From: CAZAMB01 sp964501365 | GTDB lineage: Bacteria > Planctomycetota > Phycisphaerae > UBA1845 | Assembly (NCBI GenBank): GCA_964501365.1 | Contig: CAZCST010000039.1 | Span: 62,001 to 126,000, forward strand | Length of the DNA stretch: 64,000 nucleotides | Reading direction: 5' to 3' | In this document: piece by piece, positions 41,891 through 51,434 of the stretch | Layout: every line of letters starts with the position of its first letter | Position numbering within the stretch: the first letter of the stretch is position 1 | Position numbers and translations under genes: made by a program | The notes under the pieces: generated by a model | The model's input: the letters and a program-made list of their open reading frames with translations, nothing else | Database searches by the model: none | Told to the model about the DNA's origin: nothing

Positions 41891-44673
41891 CCACAAACGC
41901 GCGGCCCCAGGGAACGATCGTCTGCCTTTTCATTTGGAACGCTGCGTTTGCACTCGCGCAAGTTCAAACATCGCCGCCTGCTGCCTCGACAATTCCGCCG
42001 GAAGAGACCCGATTCAGCCCGGCGATTTTTCGCGAAGGGCTCAAAAAACGGGGACTCATCGAACTTCTTGAACAGCACCTCAAGGAGTATCCACCGGCCG
42101 GCCCGTCTGCCGCGGCACTCATGAACCGCGAGATCAAGCTGGCCGAGTTTGCCGATCGGACCCGCCCGCTCGACGAGCGCCGCGCCGCCATCGCCGAGGC
42201 CAACCGCCTGCTACAACAACTGATCGAGGAAAATCCGAAAGACCTGCGGGCGATTGATTGGCGGCTTACCCTGGCCCACTCGCTACTCTACGAAGATGGC
42301 GAATCCTATGCGACCAACCTGCTGTATTTCGGTGGCACGGCATCGGATCGCCGCTTGCTGACCGCGCCGGCCGCCCTGGCGCTGTCCACGATGCGCGACA
42401 TGATCAAGCAGATCGAAGCTGAAAATGCGCGGATCGATTCGCTATCCGCCGCCGATTTCGACAAGCTCGAACAATCCGGCATCGTGGAAAAACTCGATCG
42501 CCTGCGCCCTTCCGCCGAATACTTACTGCTCTGGGCGCTGTTCTACGACGCACTCCCGCGTGAGGAAAAGGACCCGCTACGGGCACAGGAACTCACGGAA
42601 ATCGTCAAGACCTTTTCAGATCACCCCGAGTGGCTCGCCACACCGCAGGAAAAATCGCACGTGCAAATCCCCGCCTTGCTTCTGGCCGGAATGGCCCAGC
42701 GGCGCCTCGCCAACTTCACCACCGCTCGCCAGCATTTCGACCGCGCTGCAAGCGAGGCAGATCGCCTTATCGACGATACCGAAAAGTCCGCCATGCAGTG
42801 GGCGGTCGTGTTGATCGCTCTCGAATCCGGACGAAACGCCGCAGACGATCGTCGCTTCGATGCGGCACTCGCCGAAGTCGCCAGGCTCCGCGGAATGCCT
42901 GCGGTCAAGGCCTCCTCGCAATACGGCGCACGACTGGCCGCCGCATTGCTTGAACGATCCGTGCTTCTGGCCCGCGCCGACAGCGCGGACAAGGCCGGTC
43001 GCTCCACCGACGCCCGCAAGTTCCGCGAAGACGCATGGCGATCGCTGGACACCCTCGCCAAGGAAGAGCCGCAGAACCGCCCTCTGCTCTATTCCACGCT
43101 GTACAGACCGATGAGTACCGAAGCGGATGCAACATCCCCGCGCGATCCGGTGGAGGTGTCCGCGCTCCTGGCCGGACTCCTGGACGATGCGGCGAAGGAC
43201 GAGAGCAGAAAGAGCGAACTGCTGCAGCGCGTCATCCGCGAAGGAGATCAATTCCTTTCACAGGCAACCGGTGCCCAGCGAAGCGTCGCCCCGGAGATCT
43301 TGTATCAGATGGGAATCGCGCACTATCGCCTCGGACAGTCCGCCCTGGCCGCCGAGAAAATGCTGGAAATCGCCAGGAAATACCCCAACTATGGGCAGGC
43401 GTCCGAGGCGGCGGTCGTGGCAGTGCAGCTCGCTGCACAACAATGCGCCGACTTGTCCAACTGCACGCCCCGCTCTCCCAACCACCAACTCTACCGCGCG
43501 GCGCTGGAAGCCCTGCTAAGCGGTTTCCCCAAGATAGAGGCCGCCAGATACTGGCGGTTTTACTACGCTCAACTCCTGGAAGACGCGGAAGATTACACCG
43601 GGGCCGCCGTTGAGTACGCCCGCGTCGATCGTGAACACGAACACTACCTGGAGTCCGCCTTTCGACGCGTTCGCGCCACCTCGCGGGCCTCGGCACAACT
43701 CAGCTCCCGCGATTCGGTTCCAACCGCCGATTTGCTGGCATCGATTGATGCCGTCAACGCCGCCTATCGCGATTTCATCTCTCGCGCGGCCGCCGAATCG
43801 CCCGGAATTGATGGTGAACGCGCACAGCGATCGCAGGAAATGCTGGGAGAAGCGAGGCTGTTGCTGGCGGAATCCTTCCTGTTGCACGGCGTGAATCGGC
43901 CGCAGCAGGCGATCGACTTGCTTGTCGATTTCGAACGAACATTGGGACCGCAAAGCCCGTTGCTGGGTCGCATGTGGAATGTCCGGCTCCGTGCGCTGGA
44001 GGCCCTTGGCCGTCTGGACGAGGCATCCCGCGCAGTTCCGGAATTTGTTGCCGCAGATCCGCGCAACGCCGGCCCGACTCTGCAATCACTGTACCTTTCG
44101 ATGATGGCAGACTGGAGACGACAGGCAAGTTCCCGGCTGGATTCGCAGAGCGGGACGACAGGGCCGGCCAACTCGGACATGATGCTTTTGATTGCGGGTC
44201 AAATCCTGAAATGGTCACAACGCGACGATGTCAAAGCCACCCCCGCGCAGCGCCGCGAAGCCGCCATTCAATATGCCGATGCCCATCTCATGGTTGGAAA
44301 AGCAGCCCAGGCCCGCGATCTCTATCAACCGCTGCAGCCAGACGCACAAACAGAGCCCTCAAAATATGACTCTCTGGACCTTCGCGCCGCGATCGGCCAC
44401 GCCGAAGCCTTGTTGCAAAGCGGAGACCCCGCCAAAGCGCTTCCGGAATTCAATCGCCTCGCCACCACGCTCCCTCCCGAACACCCAATCCGCTGGCAGG
44501 CACTGCTCGGCGATCTCGAAGCACGCACCGAACTCGTCCATCCGCCCGATGGAATCCTTCGCGTGATTGCCCAACAGCGCCGATTGTTCCCCACTCTCGG
44601 AGGTCCCGAAAACGCTGCCCGCTTTGATCGCCTCGAACGCGAAAACACCCGCCGACGCGACCAGAAACCATAG
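41884..44673 (+). CDS. Large exported TPR/helical-repeat protein, last gene of the ExbBD-VWA operon
   Basis: About 929 residues from GTG 41884; the frame is open to an ATG at 41812, but that part is encoded by a palindromic repeat. The GTG start gives a signal peptide (GTIVCLFIWNAAFALAQ). The remainder is alpha-helical with repeated two-helix units, e.g. ILYQMGIAHYRLGQSALAAE, MLEIARKYPNYGQASEA and VEYARVDREHEHYLESAF. The layout recalls YbgF/BamD-like or PEP-CTERM TPR proteins, but no specific family is recognised. As the last gene of the cluster it could be a periplasmic scaffold for the energised complex. Confidence 0.82.
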   Translation: MRTTNARPQGTIVCLFIWNAAFALAQVQTSPPAASTIPPEETRFSPAIFREGLKKRGLIELLEQHLKEYPPAGPSAAALMNREIKLAEFADRTRPLDERRAAIAEANRLLQQLIEENPKDLRAIDWRLTLAHSLLYEDGESYATNLLYFGGTASDRRLLTAPAALALSTMRDMIKQIEAENARIDSLSAADFDKLEQSGIVEKLDRLRPSAEYLLLWALFYDALPREEKDPLRAQELTEIVKTFSDHPEWLATPQEKSHVQIPALLLAGMAQRRLANFTTARQHFDRAASEADRLIDDTEKSAMQWAVVLIALESGRNAADDRRFDAALAEVARLRGMPAVKASSQYGARLAAALLERSVLLARADSADKAGRSTDARKFREDAWRSLDTLAKEEPQNRPLLYSTLYRPMSTEADATSPRDPVEVSALLAGLLDDAAKDESRKSELLQRVIREGDQFLSQATGAQRSVAPEILYQMGIAHYRLGQSALAAEKMLEIARKYPNYGQASEAAVVAVQLAAQQCADLSNCTPRSPNHQLYRAALEALLSGFPKIEAARYWRFYYAQLLEDAEDYTGAAVEYARVDREHEHYLESAFRRVRATSRASAQLSSRDSVPTADLLASIDAVNAAYRDFISRAAAESPGIDGERAQRSQEMLGEARLLLAESFLLHGVNRPQQAIDLLVDFERTLGPQSPLLGRMWNVRLRALEALGRLDEASRAVPEFVAADPRNAGPTLQSLYLSMMADWRRQASSRLDSQSGTTGPANSDMMLLIAGQILKWSQRDDVKATPAQRREAAIQYADAHLMVGKAAQARDLYQPLQPDAQTEPSKYDSLDLRAAIGHAEALLQSGDPAKALPEFNRLATTLPPEHPIRWQALLGDLEARTELVHPPDGILRVIAQQRRLFPTLGGPENAARFDRLERENTRRRDQKP

Positions 44674-44713
44674 CCGGGAAAGTACTACAGAAATGTACTT
44701 CAGATGTGTACTT

Positions 44714-44783
44714 GTCATCCTGAGCGCAGCGAAGGATCTCGTCCACGAAACCAGGTCAGATTCTTCACTTCGCTCAGAATGAC
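44714..44783. repeat. Inverted repeat of the GTCATCCTGAGC type
   Basis: The left arm begins GTCATCCTGAGCGCAGCGAA (44714-44739); the right arm (44758-44783) is its inverse, ending CTTCGCTCAGAATGAC. 22 of 26 positions agree between arms, with an 18-base loop. It lies between the convergent large TPR gene (plus) and LptD-like gene (minus). I recall this element as widespread in Planctomycetes, Acidobacteria and Chloroflexi; it may double as a bidirectional transcript end. Confidence 0.75.
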
Positions 44784-44818
44784 TGCGTGGTCACCGTTAC
44801 GCGATTTCCGAGATCGCT

Positions 44819-47773
44819 CTAATTGTTTTGGAGACTGGTGGTCTGGGACAGGCCCGTAAACCGGCGATTGCCCAACGCCGCCCGCGGCAGGCCCTCCGGC
44901 CAGATGGAAAGCGAAACTCCGAAATCATCCTCCGCATTGTCGAGATTGAACGACAGTGCGCTAAACCATCGAGGATGTTTTCGAACCCACGCCACTGTAA
45001 AGTTCAACGTCTCGCCGCGATCCAGATCAAATGCCTCCCGAATCGCAATCGAGTGCTTTTCGGTCAGCTTGTAGTTCATGTCGAATCCCAGAAGATTCGA
45101 TTCGGTCTCTTCGATAAACCGATATCCGACGAGATAGCTGAACCGCGGCGTACGCTCGACGGCCATTGAAACATTCAGAATGTCCACCTCGGTATCGTTC
45201 AGATCGTAGTTCATTTCGCTGAGAATGGATGTGCGATCGTTCACCCGCCACACGCCCGCCGCATTGACATAATTTCGCGTAATGCTGTTTTCCGGCCGAC
45301 TGTACGACGCAAAGCCGTTGGTCGTATAGTCACCCCCGGCGTTGTCGAACAGGCCGGTCTCCAGATCGAGAGTGAATACGTCAACATTGCGGCGATTCGC
45401 CCCTTCGCCGCGTTTGGTTTGCCATCGCTGCCGTACGCCCAACGTCACTCCGCTGGCATCGTGAATCCCTTCGACAGTCTGATCGAACGGATAAAGATCG
45501 TTCGGATCGAGATTGGCCCCCGAAGCCCACGCCACAATGTCCGGCTTGATAATGTGCCGAATGCCGTCGGTATCGAAAATCTCCGAGCGACTTTCGGGAT
45601 AAATCCTGGACAGGTACGTGCTCCCGCGCACGCCAACCGCCCCATACGCCCGCCCAACCCCGCCGTCATCCGGCGAATCACTCCAGGTCGTCCCGCGCCC
45701 GGTCGCGAAGGGCACGAACCGCCACGAACCAATGTCGAACGGTGAATCGATTTCCTGCCTTGTGTCCGCCCGCGCCGTCGGACCGGAACTCTGGGCGCCG
45801 CCATCTTGCAAAAACTGCCAGAATGTCTGATCGGCCGCACGATAGCGCACCATTCCCAATCGGTTTTCCGTATACCAGGTCACCCGATCTCCCAGCGTTT
45901 CGCCGATCTTGAAATACGCAAGGTCCGGATACCTCTCGGTCTGCGTCAGGAAGTCCATGAGACGGGCCTGCAACAACGCCGTAAAAGCCCAGTTGTCCTG
46001 CTGTTTCTTCAGATAAAGCAGCGTCTCCTGTTCCTTCTCATTGTCGAATTCGTGCTCAAAATACTCTTGCAAAAAATTGCGATCCGATATGTAGGACAAT
46101 TCCAGCGTCAGTTGCCAGTCATCTTCGAGATAGTGGCGGTGACGCAAAAGGAACCGGCCCCGCATGTCACTGGGCACCGGAACGCTGTGTTCGCTACCCA
46201 GCGAATCTTCGCCCGAATCCGAAATCAGGTAGCTGCGCATCAGGCCCATGTAGGTATCGCGTTCATATTTCGCGTCCACGCCGATCGCAGGTCCGCGTTC
46301 AGAGTAATAGTCCAGCGCCAGCGTTGAATCGAAACCCTTCGGCGTTTCGAGGCCCAGGAGATTGTACAGGTTCCATTTCGTTTCCATCTCAAAACCGAAA
46401 TCGTCGCTATACCCCGTGCGAATGCTACGAATGGAAGTCTCGCTCGTATCAACATTGCCTTTGATGAAAGGCCACCACAACAATGGAGTACCGCTCAAAT
46501 TCAACGACGCATCTTCGATGCGAAAGACGCCCGAAGCCATGCCCGTGGACTTTCCGCGCATATCCAGCGGCGTCGTGTTCGTCAGGTCGATCCGCCGCGC
46601 ACCGACGTGGTAATGCGGCGTATGGAACTCACTGGTGGTAATCAACGAGTTCGACGCCGAAAACTGCGTCGTCGAAAGCTGGCGAATCTCGGCAGCCCGG
46701 ATGTACAACGGGACGTTTCGATCCACGAGCAACGTGCGGACGACCGCGTCCAGAATCAACGCCCGATCTCTCATGAAATCGTAGTAAAGACGCGAACCCC
46801 GAACCATGTGGGGTCCTTGCGTGAATTGCACGTCGCCTTCGAGATAAACCCCCTCCACCTCCACATCCCCAAACCCCGACGAAAGCAACTGCCGATCCGC
46901 CGGGTTTCTGGTTCGTGATTTTGTCGGAGTCGGGGCGGCTCGGTCTTTCGGTGTGGTTCCCTCCACACCCAATCCGGCATTGCCCTCCGACTTGGGAATC
47001 TGCAATTCCTGACCGGGAGCCAGAAACACCACGGCGTTATCGGCCAGAGCCTCGAGATATTCCCCGCTTTTGGCCGTTCCGCGCGAAAGATACACCCCGC
47101 CGGTGACGGTGATCACTTTGCCGCCGTCCACGGTTTCATTCACCGAGAGTTGCCCATTGGTTTGAAACTGAATGATTGGTTTGGGTGTTTGTTTCCGCTG
47201 GCCTGATGGCCCAATTCCCGTGGGGTCAAAGGCTCCGAAAAACGCCGGACCCTCCGCCCCAAACCAGCCGCCCTGTGCGATTGCCTGGCGAATCCTTTCA
47301 CCTTCCCGGTATGCTGGTGACTCATTCGCAGGGTGGTCGGTTACCTGGTCTACATGCGTATTCACCTGCCCGAATGTACTGACCGTGACGAACAATGCTG
47401 GGCTGAACGTCACCGTACCACCGAATTCCTGGACTTCGGCATCTTTGAAGAGAAACACCTGGAGATAACGGTAGGGTTGCCCTTCCGCTTCGACTTCGCT
47501 CAACCAGACGACCGCCTCTTTGCTCCGCAGTGTCTGGGTTTCGGGCCGGCCCATCTGAAGCTCAAAGTCATCCACGAAATGCAGCACGCTGATCCCGTCC
47601 TCTGCCTTGAACATGGAAACGGAACGGGCGTTCAGCTCAATATCAAACTGGGATATTCCGCTCGGCAATCGGGGAATGTCGACGGGATCGGCGATGGGAG
47701 GGGGCTCCTGACCGTGAGCCGAAGATAGGCCCACCCATAGAAAGCAGGCGGCCAATCGGACCGTGCATCTCAA
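44819..47773 (-). CDS. LptD-like outer-membrane LPS-assembly protein
   Basis: About 984 residues. I choose the TTG at 47773, because GGAGGG lies seven bases upstream and the signal peptide follows directly (LRCTVRLAACFLWVGLSSAHG). The periplasmic region resembles an OstA/LptA jelly roll (VYLEGDVQFTQGPHMVRGSR, then LYYDFMRDRALILDAVV). The rest is a beta barrel of many short amphipathic strands (FEMETKWNLYNLLGLETPKG; VNAAGVWRVNDRTSILSEMN). It should insert lipopolysaccharide at the outer membrane. No neighbouring lpt gene is seen. It could also be a relative with another lipid cargo. Confidence 0.78.
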   Translation of the reverse strand: MRCTVRLAACFLWVGLSSAHGQEPPPIADPVDIPRLPSGISQFDIELNARSVSMFKAEDGISVLHFVDDFELQMGRPETQTLRSKEAVVWLSEVEAEGQPYRYLQVFLFKDAEVQEFGGTVTFSPALFVTVSTFGQVNTHVDQVTDHPANESPAYREGERIRQAIAQGGWFGAEGPAFFGAFDPTGIGPSGQRKQTPKPIIQFQTNGQLSVNETVDGGKVITVTGGVYLSRGTAKSGEYLEALADNAVVFLAPGQELQIPKSEGNAGLGVEGTTPKDRAAPTPTKSRTRNPADRQLLSSGFGDVEVEGVYLEGDVQFTQGPHMVRGSRLYYDFMRDRALILDAVVRTLLVDRNVPLYIRAAEIRQLSTTQFSASNSLITTSEFHTPHYHVGARRIDLTNTTPLDMRGKSTGMASGVFRIEDASLNLSGTPLLWWPFIKGNVDTSETSIRSIRTGYSDDFGFEMETKWNLYNLLGLETPKGFDSTLALDYYSERGPAIGVDAKYERDTYMGLMRSYLISDSGEDSLGSEHSVPVPSDMRGRFLLRHRHYLEDDWQLTLELSYISDRNFLQEYFEHEFDNEKEQETLLYLKKQQDNWAFTALLQARLMDFLTQTERYPDLAYFKIGETLGDRVTWYTENRLGMVRYRAADQTFWQFLQDGGAQSSGPTARADTRQEIDSPFDIGSWRFVPFATGRGTTWSDSPDDGGVGRAYGAVGVRGSTYLSRIYPESRSEIFDTDGIRHIIKPDIVAWASGANLDPNDLYPFDQTVEGIHDASGVTLGVRQRWQTKRGEGANRRNVDVFTLDLETGLFDNAGGDYTTNGFASYSRPENSITRNYVNAAGVWRVNDRTSILSEMNYDLNDTEVDILNVSMAVERTPRFSYLVGYRFIEETESNLLGFDMNYKLTEKHSIAIREAFDLDRGETLNFTVAWVRKHPRWFSALSFNLDNAEDDFGVSLSIWPEGLPRAALGNRRFTGLSQTTSLQNN

Positions 47774-47956
47774 TGAAAATCCCTCCGAAACTGCACCGCC
47801 AAGGTAGATTGTTGCGACTCGATGCGCTCCGCGCCAGGAGCCACGAATCGCCAAGGTTGGGCGGAGTATAGGTTCAACATTGAGCGTGTCAACGAGCGGC
47901 TTATTATCGGGACATGATCATTAGCTTCTGCGTAACTTGTAGCGTGAGCGAGCCTT

Positions 47957-48136
47957 ATGAAAAGCCATTACCTGCTTATGACGTTGGAGGAGGACACCTA
48001 CGGGCGAAATCCAAAAACTACCCCAATTGGTTATTGCTATTTGTTATTGGGGCGTTACAATAAAAGTTCAAAAGGTGGGTGTTCACGAATTGAAAACTTG
48101 AGATTTTGGGCAGTTAACCCAAGCGTCCACCATTGA
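47957..48136 (+). CDS. Possible small protein, 59 codons
   Basis: An ATG at 47957 opens a 59-codon frame (MKSHYLLMTLEEDTYGRNPK; ending FWAVNPSVHH) on the plus strand, in a gap between two minus-strand genes. A rho-independent terminator follows 43 bases after the stop. The upstream site is weak (GAGCG), and codon use is less GC-rich than in neighbours, so it may instead be part of a non-coding transcript. Listed because some plus-strand transcript must explain the terminator. Confidence 0.3.
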   Translation: MKSHYLLMTLEEDTYGRNPKTTPIGYCYLLLGRYNKSSKGGCSRIENLRFWAVNPSVHH

Positions 48137-48178
48137 CAACTTACTCGCCGTCCAATCCCCCATTGGGCGGTTCCCTAA

Positions 48179-48209
48179 GGCCCGGTTCACCCCACCGGGC
48201 CGCTTTTTT
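48179..48209 (+). terminator. Rho-independent terminator
   Basis: GGCCCGG (48179-48185), nine-base loop, CCGGGCC (48195-48201), then GC and six T (48204-48209). Perfect seven-base-pair GC stem. The T-run places it on the plus strand, where the only candidate transcript is the small ORF or an RNA starting near 47.9 kb. It is just past the stop of the minus-strand gene ending at 48220 but lacks a T-run in that direction. Confidence 0.8.
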
Positions 48210-48219
48210 GTGCTCGTTA

Positions 48220-49662
48220 TTACTTGTCTTCCAGAAGCTTCAGGTTCTGACGCACCGCCAGCGGTGAAAAACTGAATACCAGATTGCGATCCATCACCTT
48301 CAGCGCAGGTCCCTCAATCCCAACTTGCATGTACCAAATTCCATCATCGGTATGCCCCAGCCCCAGGGCGCTACCCTCCAAAGCCCTTTGCCAGAACGTA
48401 AGAATCGCATCTACGTCTTTTCGAACGAGGTTCGGCTCGGATTTCACGGGAATAACGATCGTCCAGGCGGGAGGAAGACGAAGTGCGTGTTCCGGAAAGT
48501 CATGCACAAGAATCGGCCCGCCCAAATGCGCAAACAAATCCCCGAATCGTAGCCCGGCGCTCTGCTCTACCTCCGCCCAATAGGCTCGACTCTGGGCAGC
48601 GTTCTTCCTGCTCCGCGCTGCCAGATAGGCATTACGAATTCGTTCAAACCAGGTTTTCGGTTCGACTCCCAGGTCCGCGTACGCATGCGCCGCTTCCGGC
48701 AAAGCATGTTTGGCCCCATCGGCAAGGTGCTCCGCACCGGCAATGACCGCAGTACTTCCTTTCGTGCCGTAGAGAAGCCACTGGCGGATTTCCAGGGATC
48801 GGCCCGAAAAGCCGGCCGCCCACACGCCCTGACCACAGTTCGGCATATCCAGCGCCGCCTGCACGTAGCCCAGCTTTCTCCCCAGCAGGATCGATCTTTT
48901 CCGCATGTCATCGAAGCGGAGCAGGACGGTAACCAGCGAATGTTTTGCCGCCAGCGATTCAACGCCTTCGCGAAAATTTGAATCCTTCCAGATGGACTCC
49001 GTTTTCATTTGAATCGTGGCGACGACCTGCCGTATGCTCTCCTCGCCAAGGGCGACGACGAAGTAGTCTCCTGCCGACGCCCAGCAGACAACCACCCAAT
49101 CCGCAAGCCGCCGGTCTTTGAGTCGATGCGCCGTGAGGTCGCCGATCGGAATTGTATCCAACGTGCTCTCGGCTTGATTCGTGTAGACGCCAAGAAGGTG
49201 CTGGATCCGATGTTCAATGGCTTTGTTGTTTCCATCCGTGCGCATGACCAACGCAGCTCGCAGATTGGAAACTCGATGGCTCTCGTCTTCGTCGCGTTCG
49301 GCCTGAATGTCGAAGAGCATTACCGCGTGCGGGTGGGAGATGACGGCGGAAACACAGGCAATGGTGTCGAGCCATCCCCGGATGGCGATATCGAGCGAAT
49401 TCAGGAAACCCAGCCCAAATGCCTGGTCGATCAGAACGGTGGCAATCTCAAACGAATTGGACTTCGGTTCGCCTTCCACTCCGGCCGGAACGTCCACCAG
49501 GTAGGCCGCCAGAACGTCTGCCGGAACGAGCTTCGCCAGACTTTCCACATCCGCTCGCGCCGGCCCGCTCAACAACAGAAGCGATAATGCAATGGCCGTC
49601 GGCCCTGCAAATCCTACTCCATTGGCTCGACTCTGATCTGGATTGCTGCCACAACACGGCAT
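48220..49662 (-). CDS. Exported protein of unknown function
   Basis: 480 residues from ATG 49662 (a TTG two codons earlier is also possible). Signal peptide AIALSLLLLSGPARA. The mature protein mixes helices and strands: SLAKLVPADVLAAYLVDVPA and AVMLFDIQAERD, later FAHLGGPILVHDFPEHALRL, and VQVGIEG-like and VFSFSPLAVRQNLKLLEDK segments near the end. The pattern resembles large DUF3352-like exported proteins that compare protein models of fluxes, but I cannot confirm a family. It diverges from the histidine kinase gene. Confidence 0.72.
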   Translation of the reverse strand: MPCCGSNPDQSRANGVGFAGPTAIALSLLLLSGPARADVESLAKLVPADVLAAYLVDVPAGVEGEPKSNSFEIATVLIDQAFGLGFLNSLDIAIRGWLDTIACVSAVISHPHAVMLFDIQAERDEDESHRVSNLRAALVMRTDGNNKAIEHRIQHLLGVYTNQAESTLDTIPIGDLTAHRLKDRRLADWVVVCWASAGDYFVVALGEESIRQVVATIQMKTESIWKDSNFREGVESLAAKHSLVTVLLRFDDMRKRSILLGRKLGYVQAALDMPNCGQGVWAAGFSGRSLEIRQWLLYGTKGSTAVIAGAEHLADGAKHALPEAAHAYADLGVEPKTWFERIRNAYLAARSRKNAAQSRAYWAEVEQSAGLRFGDLFAHLGGPILVHDFPEHALRLPPAWTIVIPVKSEPNLVRKDVDAILTFWQRALEGSALGLGHTDDGIWYMQVGIEGPALKVMDRNLVFSFSPLAVRQNLKLLEDK

Positions 49663-49780
49663 TTTCAAATCCCCGCTTTTCGTCAGGATTGTTTCTGCAT
49701 ACGCCGCACAAATCTTAACGCATCGGTCCGGTCAAATCTTGTCGTTCATGCAGCAGCCCGGCTTCGGTTACACTGCCGCC

Positions 49781-51325
49781 ATGTCCATGCTCAAGCGCTT
49801 GCCCATGTCCTTGGCGCGAAAGGTAAGCCTGCTCTTCGGAGCAGCGGTGCTCATGGTCATCGCCACAACGCTTTTCGTCCCCTGGATGCATATGGACGCC
49901 CTGCACGAGCAATCTCTCCTTTGGCAGGCTCGAAGAGTGGCAACAGCCGCCTACCTTGCAACCGATTGGAGCACACCGGACTGGGCCGATGCCCAGATCC
50001 AGCTCGACCGCGCGTGGACTGCCATCGCGGAGGCCATCCATCTCGAATCTGAAGGAAGACCCAAGATCATTCGCTTTGGCGCCGAGGGTCCCGGCTTTCA
50101 AAAGGACGCCATGGACCACCTCGCGCGAAATACAAGCCAGCATTACTATTGGCGTCATCAGCATGAAGGCCGCACGTTCCGCTTCGCCATGGCCATTCGC
50201 GGGACGCCTCTGGACGATTATCCCCAGGTCCTGCGGGGAATGATTGATGTCACGCTTCCGGTTGCGGGCAATGCGTTGCTCTGGAACACGATCGTCACCG
50301 TGCTTGCCGGGGCCAGCGGCGCGCTCCTCGCTCTCCTGGTTTTCTACATGGTCACGCAGAGGCTCGTACTTTCCCCCGTCGCAGCCCTGAAATCCACGGC
50401 CGAGCGAGTCACCAGCGGCGACCTGACCATTCGCTCCAAGATTGAATCGGGCGACGAATTCGGCGACCTGGCGCACGCCTTCAACAAGATGCTTGTACAC
50501 CTCAATGAGGCCCAGGAAAACCTTCAAACCATCAATCGTTCGCTGGACATACGTCTGGGGGAACTTGCCGAAACCAACGTCGCTCTTTACGAATCCAACC
50601 GCCTGAAAGGCGAATTTCTCGCCAATGTCACCCACGAATTACGCACTCCGCTGGTGTCCATTATCGGCTTTGCGGAATTGCTCGGAGACCTGGCCAGGAA
50701 CCCAAATGCAGATCTGTCGCGGTTGGGACGGTATTCGCAAAACATCCTCTCCAGCGGACGCAGCCTCCTGGAAATCATTAACGACCTTCTGGACCTGGCC
50801 AAAATCGAAGCCGGAAAAATGGAGCTTCACATCACCGATTTTTCCGTGGCCGAGCTCTGCCAGGACTTGCTCGATTTCGTCCGACCACTCGCCGAGAAAC
50901 GGGAACAAAAGCTCGTCCCCGATTTCGCGGCCGACCTCCCGCGAATGACCAGCGACTCCGGCAAGATTAAACAAATTCTTTACAACTTGCTCAGCAACGC
51001 GATCAAATTCACCCCGGTCGGCGGAACCATCTCGCTGGCGGCCAGACCCAATTCCGGCCGGACGGTGCGCCTCATTGTCGCCGACACCGGACCGGGGATT
51101 CCCGCTTCCAACCGTACGCACATTTTCGAGAAATTCTATCAACTCGATTCATCCGCCACCCGCGAACATGCAGGCACCGGGCTGGGGCTCGCCATTACCC
51201 GCGACCTGGTCGGCATCCTGGGCGGAACGATTGCACTGGAACCCGATCAAGGCACAGGCGCCACGTTTATCGTTGACCTCCCCCAATCGTGCGGCCGCGA
51301 CACGGCGGCACGCCGCCTGGGTTAA
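49781..51325 (+). CDS. Sensor histidine kinase (HAMP, HisKA, HATPase)
   Basis: 514 residues from ATG 49781 (another ATG at 49748). Two transmembrane helices flank a periplasmic sensor: VSLLFGAAVLMVIATTLFVP, then WNTIVTVLAGASGALLALLV. A HAMP domain (LSPVAALKSTAERVTSGDLT), a short coiled coil, and HisKA follow, with the phosphorylated histidine H285 in NVTHELRTPLVSIIGF. The ATPase boxes are NLLSNAIKFTPVGG (N), DTGPGIP (G1) and GTGLGLAI (G2). No response regulator gene is adjacent, so its partner is elsewhere. Confidence 0.94.
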   Translation: MSMLKRLPMSLARKVSLLFGAAVLMVIATTLFVPWMHMDALHEQSLLWQARRVATAAYLATDWSTPDWADAQIQLDRAWTAIAEAIHLESEGRPKIIRFGAEGPGFQKDAMDHLARNTSQHYYWRHQHEGRTFRFAMAIRGTPLDDYPQVLRGMIDVTLPVAGNALLWNTIVTVLAGASGALLALLVFYMVTQRLVLSPVAALKSTAERVTSGDLTIRSKIESGDEFGDLAHAFNKMLVHLNEAQENLQTINRSLDIRLGELAETNVALYESNRLKGEFLANVTHELRTPLVSIIGFAELLGDLARNPNADLSRLGRYSQNILSSGRSLLEIINDLLDLAKIEAGKMELHITDFSVAELCQDLLDFVRPLAEKREQKLVPDFAADLPRMTSDSGKIKQILYNLLSNAIKFTPVGGTISLAARPNSGRTVRLIVADTGPGIPASNRTHIFEKFYQLDSSATREHAGTGLGLAITRDLVGILGGTIALEPDQGTGATFIVDLPQSCGRDTAARRLG

Positions 51326-51434
51326 ATTCGGCCCGTGGAAAACGCTCGATTTTGCTCCTAAAATGGTAGGGAGGTTTTCGCGCACCGCCGGCTGAGGGTT
51401 GAATCACGGTGCGTTCAACGGCGGGAAGCTGGAC

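Noticed and set aside
48179..48201. tRNA T-arm (GGTTCACCCC)
   Set aside because: The sequence belongs to a GC hairpin with a T-run; no acceptor, D or anticodon stems could be placed around it.
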